64,000 nucleotides of DNA, taken from Parietaria judaica (taxonomy: Eukaryota; Streptophyta; Magnoliopsida; Rosales; Urticaceae). How positions within the stretch are numbered: the stretch's first letter is position 1; each line of letters opens with the position of its first letter. Position numbers and translations under genes: made by a program. This document shows, piece after piece, positions 1-16,533 of the stretch. The DNA lies in the NCBI GenBank assembly GCA_954871525.1, contig OX940865.1, positions 3,906,001-3,970,000 on the forward strand. The letters are read 5' to 3'. The notes under the pieces are model-generated. The model ran no database searches and was not told the DNA's origin. It worked only from the letters and a program-made list of their open reading frames with translations.

Positions 1-4492
<4,492 letters not shown>

Positions 4493-4543
4493 GCAACTGG
4501 TAAATGCATTGTTATTATTGTTTTATTTTATTTTATTTTCATA

Positions 4544-4597
<54 letters not shown>

Positions 4598-4598
4598 T
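4544..4598. repeat. (TTA)n microsatellite
   Basis: About 18 uninterrupted ATT/TTA triplets just downstream of the beta-amylase stop codon, preceded by a T-rich TTTTA run. It probably lies in or just past the 3' untranslated region. Confidence 0.9.
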
Positions 4599-6072
4599 CT
4601 TAAAGTGTATAGATGTGTAATTAATAATTAGATATTTAATCTATAATTAGTGTTTAGGCCAGTGATTAGCTATTGAGCAGCTATTATGTTTATCAATAGA
4701 TTAATTGCTGACATCAATTTGCAGATTAGATCGTAGCTTGTGAGCAAAATGTATAACTGTTCAAAAAAATTAATGTTGCTATTATGCTAATCTAGTTATG
4801 CATGAAGAATAATCGAATGCTGTCATCTTATTTTCACGACATATGCCGTTGACAATTAAATATAATAGAAATATCAAGGTCAATAATCCACAAGGCCGAC
4901 GGCAACGTTTCAACTGTATGGTTCAGCAAGTTCATTTGCTTCGGGTATGTCTCGGTAATGATACGCCAACTAGAAGTACTTTTTCGTGGATAAAAGAAGA
5001 GATTATTCGATTTATTAATTTCCGCGACTGTCCGTATTGTATGTGACAATCCCCAATCCGTGTAACGACTTGTCTTTCTTGGTTAAATGAATTGCATGGA
5101 ATACCATAATTGGTATGTTTTGTGGGATTAAAGCAACTAAATCATGTAAGAATGGCCATATTTATTAGTAGAGTAATTGATCTTCAAAACTTTGTTTGCT
5201 AGTGCATTTTCCGTTGGAACTTTATTTCTAGTAATGTTGTCTCGACTTTTGTAGAGTAGCATATTTTATTCTCTTTATTAGGGGTGAAAAGCAAATTGTA
5301 AACTGAAATTTTGATATACTAATATCGTCTACTTAATCAATTTAAACGGTTAAAATGGAATGCATACTATAAAACCAAATACTTATATATCATTACGTAC
5401 TGATATCCGGATTATTATATATAATTCGAACTGAAAAACTAAATTTATCTCTACGTTTAAAATTCTTATCAAATTTATTAGTTTCAAGCATATGTTTATC
5501 ATTATTTTCTTAGTTAATGATTATGTTATTGAAACTTTAATACAATTAATGTTCCTACTCAATTTTGATCATATTTTTGGAAACAGTAATTACGTTAAAT
5601 TACCGATTTTACCGCATGTGAATACCAATTATGCCATCGATTTTTATTTCTTTCAAATAGGGTATTTAATTTTATTTATCGAAGTACTAAAATACGGTAT
5701 CCGATCTATTTATTGTAAAATACTATACCCCCTACGTTTAATATTATATATAAAATATGTGCACATCACGTGACTTGATTTAGAGTAGTTTAAATTGGAG
5801 TATTTTCGTTCGGAATTCGATTTATTTGTTTTTCTCGAGAATTAAACACTTGTTTTCACAATAGTATTACAAAGTATACTAATGTCTCAGACTAACTTAT
5901 TAATTAAATAGTTCTTCAACCATGAGTATTGAGCACAAAATTAAATTTTGTTATGATTTTGTAATGCATGTTGTTATGCATAATTTTTTATTTATTAAAA
6001 ATATTATCCCAAGGAAAAATTGAAGGCTCATTTAAAGTCAAGGTCCGTCCCAAAAGACGGAGTCAGAGGCCA
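4599..6072. other. AT-rich intergenic DNA, no gene seen
   Basis: No coding pattern or recognisable repeat was found between the beta-amylase gene and the first LTR. Short open frames here have AT-driven composition and no family resemblance. Confidence 0.6.
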
Positions 6073-6077
6073 ACAAC
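6073..6077. repeat. Target site duplication, left copy
   Basis: ACAAC directly before the 5' LTR; the same five bases follow the 3' LTR at 18164-18168. A 5-bp duplication is the normal footprint of Ty3/Gypsy integration. Confidence 0.85.
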
Positions 6078-6932
6078 TGTTGATGTACAAATTCGTCATT
6101 ATTTAATATGACATAAAGTGCTAAAGTTGTGAATTAATTAAATTTTACAAACCATGATAAAAGGCTTTAAAGAAACAAGTTGGTATTCGTAAAAGCCCAA
6201 TTGAGAAGCCCAATGAGATTCTCAATCAGACCAAAACCAACGGATACATGGCTACTCGGCCCAAAGGGCTCTAAGGCCCAATATCCATTCGACAACAAGC
6301 CAGAAAGACGAGGGTAGAGTCGTCATATTCTCTACCCAGCATCCCATTTCAAATCCAAGCGGAAAACCAGGAGTACGGAGTCAAGCCTCCAACGGGCATA
6401 ATTCAAACACGACGAGGAGAACTAAGTCATGGGACACGTGTAGCAAGGTCGTCCATTCAACCCGGTCAGCACGGAGAGAAGACCCCATGATTCTTCGAAG
6501 ACCAACGGGAAGAATTGAAGCCTATAAATATCAAGCTCAAGCTCAGATCAACACACACGCATACTTGCAACCTCGAGAGAATACACTGAAAAGATTCTAC
6601 CCGGCGTTCTTGTCTATTTGAGATCCTGTTGTATTCTTTCCCTCCTTCTCTATTCATTTCTATTCTTAGGCATGATCTAGCTGCATGTAGCTATCCGTCC
6701 ATGTTCATTGTCGCAATAAACTAACAGAGGAAGTAGTCAACTACCGCCTTGGGACGAACCTCTATAAAAAACTCCTCGTCTCATTTATATTGCTTATATA
6801 CATATACATATATCGTGAGTGAATCGTGAGCTTGCAACGTGAGAGATCGAATTCCACCAAATTGTTCTATTCAAAAATATCATACACTCACAAGTCATAC
6901 TTGACTGATTGAGGTGGGAAACCACGTCAACA
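6078..6932 (+). repeat. 5' LTR of copy 1
   Basis: Begins TGTTGATG and ends CGTCAACA (TG...CA). The LTR carries a TATA-like box (TATAAATA) at 6523-6530, followed by a CA-rich leader. It aligns end to end with 17310-18163. Confidence 0.93.
6523..6530 (+). promoter_or_regulatory. Predicted TATA box of the 5' LTR
   Basis: TATAAATA within the LTR, conserved at 17754 in the 3' LTR and 54346 in the second copy. Its place in the LTR fits a U3 promoter driving element transcription rightward. Confidence 0.6.
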
Positions 6933-6934
6933 AT

Positions 6935-6952
6935 TTGGCGCCGTCTGTGGGA
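6935..6952 (+). other. Primer-binding site of copy 1
   Basis: TTTGGCGCCGTCTGTGGG starts two bases after the LTR end. TGGCGCCGT matches the complement of the 3' end of plant tRNA-Asp, but the match fades after about nine bases, so the exact primer tRNA is uncertain. A near relative (TTTGGCGACGTCTGTGG) follows the LTR at 25908. Confidence 0.7.
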
Positions 6953-6996
6953 AATTGATCTCGCTAACTTCTAAAAGCTCAAAGCACTCTGCAAAC

Positions 6997-9539
6997 ATGA
7001 GCAACAACGAAATCGTAATCGTGAACGAGTCTGAGGTAAACAACCCAGACCCAAACATAGAATCGAGCAACCTGCAATCTCAACTAGAGGCTAGCGCTGC
7101 TGAGAATCGAGAGTTGCGCCAGCGAATCGAGTCTCTTGAAGCAAATCGAGCCCGTAATGAGCATCGTCAGACTACTAACCGGACTGATCCGGGACAGAGC
7201 TCTGGGTATCAAGGCCGGATAGGCCTCAACGCTGTCCACCTCGACTTTGCCGACGTGGATAATCCGCAAGCATCGAGGAAAAATCAACCCTGACAACCCA
7301 GCGGCCCTAGACCCTCGACACCTCCACCGCCCCCTGAAACTGGAACACCCCTCTTCACCCCCTTGGCGGGTCTCTACCCGTCTAATGCGGGAAATGTTGC
7401 TTCGAGCAGTCGCCAACGCTCGGGATCCCATAACCGACCATCGGGGTACGAGCAAAGCCGTGACATCAGCCAGGCCCTCAACGGCCAGCCGGTCATGTAC
7501 CCGAGGTATCCCAGCCCGGTGTACGGACAGGAACCCCTCCAGGCTATGCGTCCCGAACCAGCTCCCAACGCACGTAACTGGAGGAGCTTAAACGCTCAAT
7601 GGCCGAAATGAATGAGAAACTCATTCACGTGCGCTCTCGCGTGCACAGCGCCGCTACCGCTGCCCCCGAGATAGAACGTTTAGTGGAGGAGGCAGAAAGG
7701 ACGCCCTTCAAGCCCGTCATAACTAACGTTATACTCAGGGAAGGCGGGCGCGTATACGTGCCGAAGTACGACGGGACGACCGATCCCAAAGTACACCTGA
7801 GATCCTTTAGGATCGCGATGGGGCGAGCCCATCTGGAAGCACACGAATTGGACGCTGGGCGCTGCCAGTATTTCTCAAAAAATCTGGTCGGCCCAGCGAT
7901 GGAGTGGTTCTCAAAACTCGAACCACGTTCCATAGACAACTTCGGACAGCTGACGACCCTGTTTCTCAAACATTTTTCCATGTTCATGGAAACTGAGATC
8001 ACGGCGGCAAACCTCTATGCCTTGTAGCAAGAGAGAGGAGAGCCCCTTAGAGCTTTCATGACCAGGTTCAAGAAGACCATGGTCAAAATAAACGGGATCA
8101 GTGACGAAACTGCCATAGCCGCTCTCACGGCCGGACTATGGTACGACTCGAAGTTCAAAATGGACATCGTCGTAAATCGTTACGACTCCATCGAAGACGT
8201 GATCCACAGATCATCCAACTGGATCAGACATGACGAAGAACTCGAAGCCATGCGAATGAGACATGGACCTCAACCCGTCCATCAACGGAATCCCGGGCCA
8301 CCCAGACAGCAACCTCCACCCAGAGCCGGAAATCACAACAATCCTTTCAGGGGACAAAGGAGTTCCCCCCCAATCCAAAAGCACCCATTCCAAGCCCTGA
8401 ATCCGAGGGCAAATAACAGACCGAACCCGCGAAATCCATACGTTTTGAACGTGAATTCGGAAATCGCGGAATTCGAAGAACAGGTCGAAGCGGAAGAGAT
8501 CCCTGGAGAAGTGCTGGTCAGCTCAAGGGAGTTCCCACCGTACAGCAACGAAATTTTCCCGAAGCACGACCCGAAAGCGTGGTGCAACTTCCACAAGGTG
8601 TTCGGGCACCATACAAAAAATTGTATGGTACTCCGTGCCCGCCTAGCGGAAAAGTACATCAACGGCGAGTTGGGAGAAATTAACTTCGGCAACGAGCTGA
8701 AAAGTGGGCAATCAACCGAGAAAAGCCTTCCTCAAGATCAACCTCGGAATGGCCAGAAAAGAGACGAACAACAGAGAACGCCGCGCGAAAGCATACAGCC
8801 AAGCAAGAGAGGACGGGTACACATGCTCGAAGAACCAGACGAGCAGACGTACGAAGAAACGGAGGATTTCGGAGAGCAGCTCAACGACATCCCCGAGCCC
8901 ATCGGCAGAATCTACACGATTGTAGGAGGGTCCCAACTGCACGGTAACTCAGTAAACTCCATCAAGGCCCACCAGAGGAGGCTCAAGGCCGGATCGGTAA
9001 TCGTACCGACGCAAGAGCCGGACTTCGAGATCTCATTCAAGGATAGCGAAGCGGCCACGCTGATTGGTCCGCACGAAGACGCGCTGGTCGTCACACTCCT
9101 AGTTGCCTCGTATACGATGGATAGAATCCTAATCGATAACGGGAGCTCAGTCGACGTGATCATCCTGGAGCCATTGCTGAAGCTGGGAGTCGAAGAAACA
9201 AAGATCAACAGAGAGGCCATCCCGCTAACCGGCTTCGACGGAGGAACCATCAACGCAGTTCGCACGGTGCGACTGTCCATCGCAGCAGCAGGGGTCGGGA
9301 AGACCAAGAACTTCCTAGTGTTGGACTGCCCGTCAGTTTACAACATGATACTAGGAAGACCCTGGCTGCACATGATGAAGGCCGTACCGTCAACCTACCG
9401 TCAACTAATACGCTTCCCGAACAGGGCGGGAAAAATCGTTGAGATAAAGGGAAATCAGAAACAATTCAGAATTTGCTACATGAGCGCGTTCCGGAACATC
9501 CAGGCCGCTAAGGCCGGGAAAGAGCAATCGACCGCATAG
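6997..9539 (+). pseudogene. gag and aspartic protease of Tat copy 1, broken
   Basis: The frame opens at ATG 6997 with a Glu-rich coiled-coil-like start, meets an in-frame TGA at 7291-7293, continues in the same frame to about 7580, then shifts by one base into the frame of 7599. The capsid-like retrotransposon gag core (YDGTTDPKVHL, MEWFSKL) is interrupted by TAG at 8025-8027 but resumes in frame (RAFMTRFKK). A variant zinc-binding motif (CNFHKVFGHHTKNC) lies near 8585. The aspartic protease active site LIDNGSS is at 9129-9149, with the later ILGRPWLHMMKAVPSTY region typical of plant Gypsy proteases. The stop codon is at 9537-9539. Translation would fail at the first stop unless bypassed. Confidence 0.88.
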
Positions 9540-9545
9540 CAGCTA

Positions 9546-10546
9546 ATGGCAGTAGACGAAAAAGAGGACGACGGACAGAATAGGACCACCAATACGGATG
9601 GACCTAACCTGGAAATGACAGTCCAGGTCCAAATTGATCCCGACAACCCGGACCACCGGGTAGGAATCGGAAAAGGACTAGACAACGATGTCAGAAAAGA
9701 TCTCCTCAAATTCCTAACCAGAAACAGGGACTGTTTTGCTTGGTCTCACGAGGATATGCCCGGGATAGACCCAAGCGTTACAACCCACCGCCTAAACGTG
9801 GATCCGAGCTATAAGCCGGTGAAGCAAAAGAGGCAAAAGCTAGGCCCGGATAGAGCCCAAGCTGTGAATGAAGAAGTCACAAAACTGCTGCAGACCGGAT
9901 CCATCAAGGAAGTCAAGTACCCGGACTGGTTAGCAAATACAGTAGTCGTGAAGAAGAAAAACGGGAAGGCTAGAGTCTGCATCGACTTTACCGACCTGAA
10001 CAAAGCTTGTCCCAAAGACAGTTTCCTGATGCCCCACATCGACCGTTTAGTCGAAGCCATATGTGGGCACGAACTACTGTCGTTCATGGATGCATTCTCG
10101 GGATACAATCAAATCCTAATGCACCTTGAGGACCAGGAAAAAACGGCATTCATAATCGATAGAGGAATATACTGCTATAAAGTTATGCCCTTTGGATTGA
10201 AAAACGCCGGGGCCACTTATCAAAGATTAGTCAACCAGATGTTTGCCGAGCAACTCGGTAAAACCATGGAAGTCTACATCGATGACATGCTGGTAAAGTC
10301 CTCTCACGCAACGAATCACGTGTCTCACCTAGAAGACTGCTTCGCCATACTACGAAAGTATCAAATGAAGCTCAACCCGACAAAATGCACCTTCGGGGTA
10401 ACTTCAGGAAAATTCCTAGGTTATTTGGTCACACAGCGAGAATGCCCTCCCCGAGAACTGTTCAGGAGACACAAAGGCTGACTGGGAGAATCGCTGCTCT
10501 TAACCGGTTCATATCAAGAGCTACAGACAAATGTTTTCCCTTTTAA
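9546..10546 (+). pseudogene. Reverse transcriptase of Tat copy 1, frameshifted
   Basis: Starts at ATG 9546, six bases after the gag-protease stop and in the same frame. It carries the RT palm signatures FMDAFSGYNQI and MPFGLKNAGATYQ, and the catalytic YIDDMLVKS with Tyr at 10275. Compared with copy 2, about 40 bp are missing just after 10440 (around 50736-50775 in copy 2), which shifts the frame and stops it at 10481. A further in-frame TAA at 10544-10546 lies in the original frame before the RNase H part. RT copies the element RNA into DNA in cytoplasmic particles; this copy is inactive. Confidence 0.9.
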
Positions 10547-10552
10547 AAATTA

Positions 10553-11899
10553 TTGAAGGGAAACAAAAAGTTTGAATGGACCGAAGAGTGCGAAGAGGCT
10601 TTCCAAAAGCTGAAAAGGTACCTCTCCACCCCACCGATACTCACCAGACCAATTTTGGGAGAGCCATTGTATTTATACCTGGCTGTCTCACCATCGGCGG
10701 TGAGCGGAGTAATCGTGAGAGAGGACCACGGAGAGCAAAAGCCGATCTTCTACATCAGCAAATCTTTGGAAGATGCTGAACCCAGATACCCGGCTATCGA
10801 AAAACTCGCACTGGCAATGATAACCGCAGCGAGAAAGTTTCGGCCTTACTTCCAATCTCATACCATCATGGTAATGACCACCCAACCTTTGAGAATCATC
10901 CTTCATAGCCCGAATCAATCGGGAAGGCTCACGAAATGGGCCGTCGAGCTAAGCGAATTTGATAAAGAATACAAGATCCGAACCTGTGCAAAATCACAAG
11001 TATTGGCTGACTTTCTCATCGAACTACCAGCCGACGGTTCAAAAGAGGGCCACAAAGACGGAGAATGGAAACTCGAAGTTGACGGCGCGTCAAACCAAGG
11101 CGGATCCGGGATCGGAATTCGTTTGATATCCCCCACGGGAGAAGTGTTGGAACAATCGTTTCGATTGAAATTCCACGCGACAAACAATGAGACCGAATAC
11201 GAGGCCCTCATCGCCGTCCTCAAACTAGCAAAAGCCGTAGGAGCCCGGAAAGTAAGGGCCCATTCCGACTCAAAACTAGTTACCAGTCAGATCAGTGGCG
11301 AGTACGCCACCCGAGATGACAGAATGGAAAAATACCTCTCGGTAGTAAAGGGCTTAATTCAACAATTCGAACACGTCGAGATAGTCCAAATACCAAAGAG
11401 TGAAAACGCGTCAGCATACGCATTGGCCGGTTTAGCTTCGACTTCGGACCCCGAGGTCAAAAGGATAATCCCGGTCGAGACAATAGACGAACCCAGCGTA
11501 ACACGTGAAGTTTTCAATATCCGAATGGAAGAAGATGATTGGAGGACCCCAATCATTAACTACATCCTAACCGGAGTCAAACCCCAAGATAAGCAAAAAG
11601 CCAGGAAACTAAGGATCCAAAGCGCTAGATTTTGCATGATCGGGGAAAATTTGTACAAACGTAGCTATACCGGACCCTACCTAAGGTGCCTAGGAAAGAC
11701 CGAGGCTCAAATAGTACTTCACAAAATCCATGACGGAGAATGCGGCAACCATTCGGGAGGAAGATCTTTGGCAAACAAAGCAAAAAGGCAAGGCTTTTTC
11801 TGGGCCACCATGTTGGCGGACAGCGAAGCCTATGCCAGAAGGTGCGACAAATGCCAAAGACACTCCCCGTCCATACACCGGCCAACAGAAGAACTCTAA
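10553..11899 (+). pseudogene. Gypsy RNase H, second RNase H and integrase zinc domain of Tat copy 1
   Basis: An open 448-codon stretch with no true start; it is the middle of the pol polyprotein. It begins with the RT-connection/Gypsy RNase H region (FYISKSLEDAEPRYP, KWAVELSEFD), followed by a second RNase H-like domain starting KLEVDGASNQGGSGIG and including NETEYEALI and AHSDSKLV, as in Tat/Ogre elements. It ends with the integrase HHCC zinc domain (H..H in KIHDGECGNHSGG, then CDKCQRHS). The TAA at 11897-11899 is a nonsense change: copy 2 has TCA at the matching codon. Bases 10577-11755 are almost identical to 50912-52090. Confidence 0.9.
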
Positions 11900-12781
11900 T
11901 CAGTCTCAGTCCCATACCCATTCATGAAATGGTCTATGGACATAGTAGGACCTTTGCCCCTGGCCCCAGCCGGAAAGAGGTTCCTACTCGTCGTGACCGA
12001 TTACTTCTCAAAATGGGTGGAGGCAGAAGCGTACGCAAACATTAAAGATGTTGATGTAGAAAATTTCCTATGGAAAAACATCATCAGTCGATTCGGCCTT
12101 CCAAAAGAGATAATAGCTGACAATGGACCACAGTTCATTTCAACGAGATTCCAAAACTTCTGCATAAATTGGAAAATATCCTTGAACACGTCCACTCCGA
12201 GATATCCTCAAGGCAACGGTCAAGGCGAGGTAGCTAACTGGGTAATAGTGGACGGAATCAAGAGACGCTTAGACACCAAAAAGGGACGATGGGCACACGA
12301 GCTCATAGGAGTCCTTTGTTCCTACAGAACCACCCCGCGTAGGGCCACCGGGGAAACCCCTTTCTCAATGGTACACGGCACCGAGGCCATAATACCAGCA
12401 GAGATAGAGACACCCAGCCTTCGAAGGGAACTCGCCCCTTTGAACGCAGAAATCAATGACGAAATGAGGGAAGACCAGCTCGACTACATCGACGAAAGAC
12501 GAGAACAAGCTTTGATAAGAATTGTCAACTATCAAAACTCGATAGCAAGGTATTATAATTCAAAGGTCAAACGTCGAAAATTCATAGTAGGAGAGCTGGT
12601 CCTCAGAAAAGTTTTCCAAAATACCACCGAGCTGAATACGGGCAAGCTCAGGGCCAATTGGGAAGGACCTTACATCGTCACCGAAGTAGTAAAACCTGGA
12701 GTATACCGGCTAGCCACCCCGGGTGGAACAAGAGTCCTCCGTAGTTGGAATGCCATGCACATAAGGAAATACTACGCCTAA
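11900..12781 (+). pseudogene. Integrase core and C-terminal domain of Tat copy 1
   Basis: Continues in the same frame directly after the stop at 11897. The DDE catalytic residues are all present: D in [11 protein letters not shown] in IADNGPQFIS and E in GNGQGEVANW. The C-terminal GPY-type module (NWEGPYIVTEVVKPGVYRL) and the family end MHIRKYY precede the stop at 12779-12781. No chromodomain is seen, as expected for Tat elements. Integrase joins the DNA copy to the genome; here it is separated from the rest of pol by a nonsense codon. Confidence 0.9.
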
Positions 12782-12799
12782 CCCGACCTACCCGTTCTC

Positions 12800-13255
12800 C
12801 CCTGAACTACGTAATGACTTGATCCCCAAATATGGGGTACGTAGGCAGCCCATCCTAAACAATGGGCACAGTCTCAATCCAAACCCAAAACCAAATAGGC
12901 CCGAAAACTACGAATCGCAAGACTCAATAGAGTCAACCTAAAAGATGACATGTCCCATACCCTCATCAAGGCAACAAGCCTACTCAGGTAACAGACCCAT
13001 CACCTAAGGCAACAAGCCTACTCGGGTAACAGGCCCATCACCTAAGGCAACAAGCCTATCCGGGTAACAGACCCATCACATAAGGCAACAAGCCTACACG
13101 GGTAACAGACCCATTACACGAAGGCAACAGGCCTACCCGGGCAACATACCCGTCACATAAGGCAACAAGCCTATCCGGGTAACACACCCACCATACAACG
13201 ATCGATGAACCTAACCGGGTAGCCAACCCATCCCTTAAGGCGACAAGCCTAATCC
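12800..13255 (+). repeat. Post-pol spacer with 38-bp tandem repeats
   Basis: After a conserved stretch (CTGAACTACGT ... GGTACGTAGGCAGCC) that recurs in other Tat-type fragments here (19232, 29300 reversed, 53140), a 38-39-bp unit starting AAGGCAACAAGCCTA repeats seven to eight times; units start at 12968, 13006, 13044, 13082, 13121 and 13159, with decayed ones after. Copy 2 has the same array at about 53304-53466. Confidence 0.9.
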
Positions 13256-13729
13256 TTTTCGAAATATATAATTATATGAATGTGGCATCTACAAATATGT
13301 TTTTTCAGAAACAAAAACCTACGGGTTATTATGGCAGACGAGCAAGAAATATTCAACGGAAGCATCGAAGGAGCAATCACACCACAAGGTACCCGTACGT
13401 TTTCTATACTTAGCAAATTTCGAAGTTTCAACATTTTTTATTCTCTATCCGCGTATACGATAGGACTACTCGGAACCTCGAATAGGAAAATTAACATAGA
13501 AGAATACGAGAAGAAAATTAATTTAGACACAAGAAATTATAAGCACATCATAAGTAGAATATGGCGAGAAATCACGAGCATGAAATAGAAACACCAAAAG
13601 CCCTAACTGCGGGCGTATCCAAACCGTACACAAAAAAAAAGGGTTCAAGCCGCCATAGACTTGCCCATAAGAAATTGTTTTGGCCTTAGGCCTTATTAAC
13701 TAAAAAATAAATAAAAAATGGGGGACACT
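13256..13729. other. Spacer between tandem array and antisense gene
   Basis: Contains a short open frame on the plus strand (MADEQEIFNG... near 13331) without family resemblance. I see no reliable gene. The end of the antisense gene follows at 13730. Confidence 0.5.
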
Positions 13730-16533
13730 CTATGCGTCGACCCCGGGTACCTCCACGACCTCTCGGTCCTCCTTCTCCTTCTCCTTCTCCTTTTCTTCAC
13801 CGGCCTGACCTCCATGCTCGGTCGACTCCTCAGCGGCGGTCTCCTCGGTGGCGTCGGGCTTGGGCAGGGTCGGCTCTTCAAGGGCGATCTCCTCGGTATC
13901 GGCAAGCACGGGCAAGATGGGCTCCTCGACGGTGGGCTCCCCGGCCACAAGATCTTCAAGAACGGGCTCGACGGGAGAATCTCCAGAGACGGGCTCCTCG
14001 GCAATCGACCGCTCAGACCGGAGGCTCAAATCTGCAAGGGGAACATCGGTCAACTTGGCGTCAGGAGACATAGCCGGAGACCCTATCAGCGGTGCCGGAA
14101 CCGCATCCAAGAGAGCTTGGTAACGAGCAGCGTTGCCTTCTAGGACCTCCTTCTCGGCCTCAAAATCGTGAACGTTTCCGTCAATGATGTCTTGGATTAG
14201 CTCGAGGCAACCTTCGACTTGATCCAAGAAACTATTGTCGGCGGCCGCACCTTTCCTCCACCTTTCGGCGATATCGGGAACGGACAACCTTCTTCTCGGC
14301 CTCACGATCGGCAGATTGTTGCCGGGCTTCAGCCAGCTCAGCAGCAAGGCGCTGCACATCCTCTTTCAGGGCCAAGGCCTCCTCCTCCTTCCTCTTGGAC
14401 AACTCCTCAGCCTGTCCCTTAGCCGCATCAGAAGCCAGCATCTGCCTAGCGGCCGCCTCGCTCGCGCTCTGAGCCTCCCCGATCGACCTGGTATCGTTTG
14501 TCAGCTTCTCCCGAAGATCGGCAACCGTGTTCCCAAGCCCCTTGATCTTGGCTTCGCAGGTGGCAACCCTCTTGCTCATGATCACGATCTGGTCCGCCTT
14601 CGCCCGAATGCCCGCCACGGCGTCGACCAGCTCCCTCTCCTTTAGTGCGAGCTGTTCGGCAGCCTGCGCGCCCTCCCTAGCCTCATATAGTTGGTCCTCA
14701 TAATCAAGGACCATGTCGTTAATAGAGGCGACGAGCTACACGTCCAAAAACCAAAGTTAGAAAAAAGTAAAAGAATAGACCAAAAAACCAAACCTAAAGC
14801 CAGCGATGCTTACCAGAGTCGTAGCCGCAGCCACGTCCTTATACGGCCTCTTTTCAGCTATGCTCCTGGGGACCCTGCCGACTCCGCCATTAGTTATCTG
14901 CCGGATAAGACCGGCAGCGACCTTAGGTGCCTTGTGGAGACCTTTGTCTCCCATCCAAGTACACCCCACCTTCCGCGAGATCGTCTTCTCCCTGGCCTGC
15001 TCCTCGGCCGCCGGGGGAGCCAACTCCGTCTCCCTCGCCTCGCCTTGGGAGGCCTCCTTAGGGCGCTCGCTCTCCCGAGCAATCCTTTTTCCTTTCTCCA
15101 GGGCCCTCGCGCCCCCCTTCGGGACCACGTCCCTCCTTGCCTCCTCCTTCGGGGCCAAATCCCCCTTTGCCTTCTTCCGGACCCGGACCCCGGAATACTC
15201 TCCTTCACGCGGCCTCTTCGCGACCGCCTCGAAGCCCGTCCTCGGGAGAACCTCATCCCGAGAAGGACGAGTCACGTCCCTTGAAGGACGAGCAGGAGCA
15301 GAAGGAGGAGAAACCTCCCTCTCGGAAGGCTTTGCCAACGACATAGCCTCCGGGGTGCTATCCCCGTCGTCGAAAAGCTCGACGACATCCTTCTTCTTGA
15401 TCGCCCCAGGGGCGACCTCAGCAAGAGACTCCCGAACAGGAGTCTCCTCATTCCTCTTACTCGTCTCCTGACGAGCAGCCTTAGCAGGTGCTGACGCACC
15501 AGACCCCCTCTCTTCAACCCTCCTGCTCGTCTCCTCACGAGCAGCTCCAGCCGAGCAGCTCCAGCCGAGGCCGAACCCCCGGCCTGCCCCTCTTGTCTCC
15601 GCCTCTGGCGAAGAATCTGACCCTTCGGACGTAGAGCGTCCATATCCTCTGCACGTCAAAAATCCACACTTAGAAAAAAAAATAAGAAAATGAAGCGAAA
15701 CCAAATTATAGGTTCAGAAGTCATACCCGGAAATTCCTCCTCGTATGGCTCACACCAAAGTCCGGAAGCTTCGAACCTCTCCCTCGTGAAATTCGACCAC
15801 AGCTCCGGGCCAGAAGGGAAGAGCCTCCTCTTCAAAGCCTTCCACTCCTCTGTAATCGGAAAAGATTTGGGCTTCTCAGGGTCCTCGACTGCATTAGAAA
15901 AGAAAAAGAAATTAGCAAACATACGAGAATAGCCAAATAGAAAAATTAGAAAACCCAACCCGGAACCTCACCTATCTCGTGGACCCATTCATTCCTATAG
16001 CTCGGCCAAAAACCAAGAGTTTCCTTACCGGCCAGGAAGAAGAAGTACTTGTGGGTCCAAGCACTCTCCTTCTTGGGAAGACCGATGATGATCTCCCCTT
16101 CCTTGACGGATAGGAAAAACCTACCCTTAGCCTGACCATTGGCCTTGATGACCAAGCCCGTCAACAGGTCCCAGATTGTAAGTGAATACAAACACTCATG
16201 GGACCGGACAAGCAAGGCCATCAGAATCCGAATAGAATTCTAGATATGTTGCCCAATAGAAACCCTAAGATGAGTAAGATACCTTAGGATGAGTTCAGGA
16301 ATAGGAAATCTAAGCCCCCCGGACTCAAAAAACCTCTGATACACACAAACCCAGCCTTCCAAATTCTGCTCGTCAGCATGTTCGTCCGGCCCCGGCAACC
16401 TAAGTTCTATAGATTGAGGAATCTTATACTCTACCCGGATCCTAACTAGATCCTTAGGTTTCAGAATCGACTTAGGAGAGTCTGTAATCAGAAACTCCGT
16501 CTGCCACTTCGAGACCGTCTTCTTAGAACCCAT
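13730..16533 (-). pseudogene. Antisense gene of Tat element (Transposase_28-like plus coiled coil), broken
   Basis: A spliced gene on the strand opposite to gag-pol. Inferred exons, minus strand: 16533-15972, 15888-15727, 15648-14814, 14735-13730, all with GT-AG borders. Exon 1 (MGSKKTVSKW start) has the pattern of the 'putative gypsy type transposon' family (IELRLPGPDEHAD, VYQRFFESGGLRFPIPELI), exon 2 FPSGPELWSNFTRE, exon 3 a Lys/Arg/Glu-rich linker then KAPKVAAGLIRQITNGGVG, and exon 4 a long Ala/Glu/Lys coiled coil with an acidic tail. Breaks: TAG in place of an expected Trp codon at 16240-16242, a frame change within exon 3 between about 15640 and 15450, and another near 14270-14290. Extra antisense ORFs are known for Tat-lineage elements; their role is not established. 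Confidence 0.75.

Noticed and set aside
4998..5773. Short frames such as 5492-5773 in AT-rich DNA
   Set aside because: Hydrophobic, AT-driven codons without start context or family resemblance.
6466..6657. 63-codon minus-strand frame, repeated identically at 17697-17888
   Set aside because: Both lie in the LTRs; identity is due to LTR duplication, and there is no family resemblance.
12968..13255. Possible CRISPR-like array
   Set aside because: Units are contiguous tandem repeats without unique spacers, inside a plant retrotransposon.
15137..15346. Pro/Ser-rich plus-strand frames between 14.7 and 15.5 kb
   Set aside because: They are shadows of the antisense gene exon in a GC-rich stretch.
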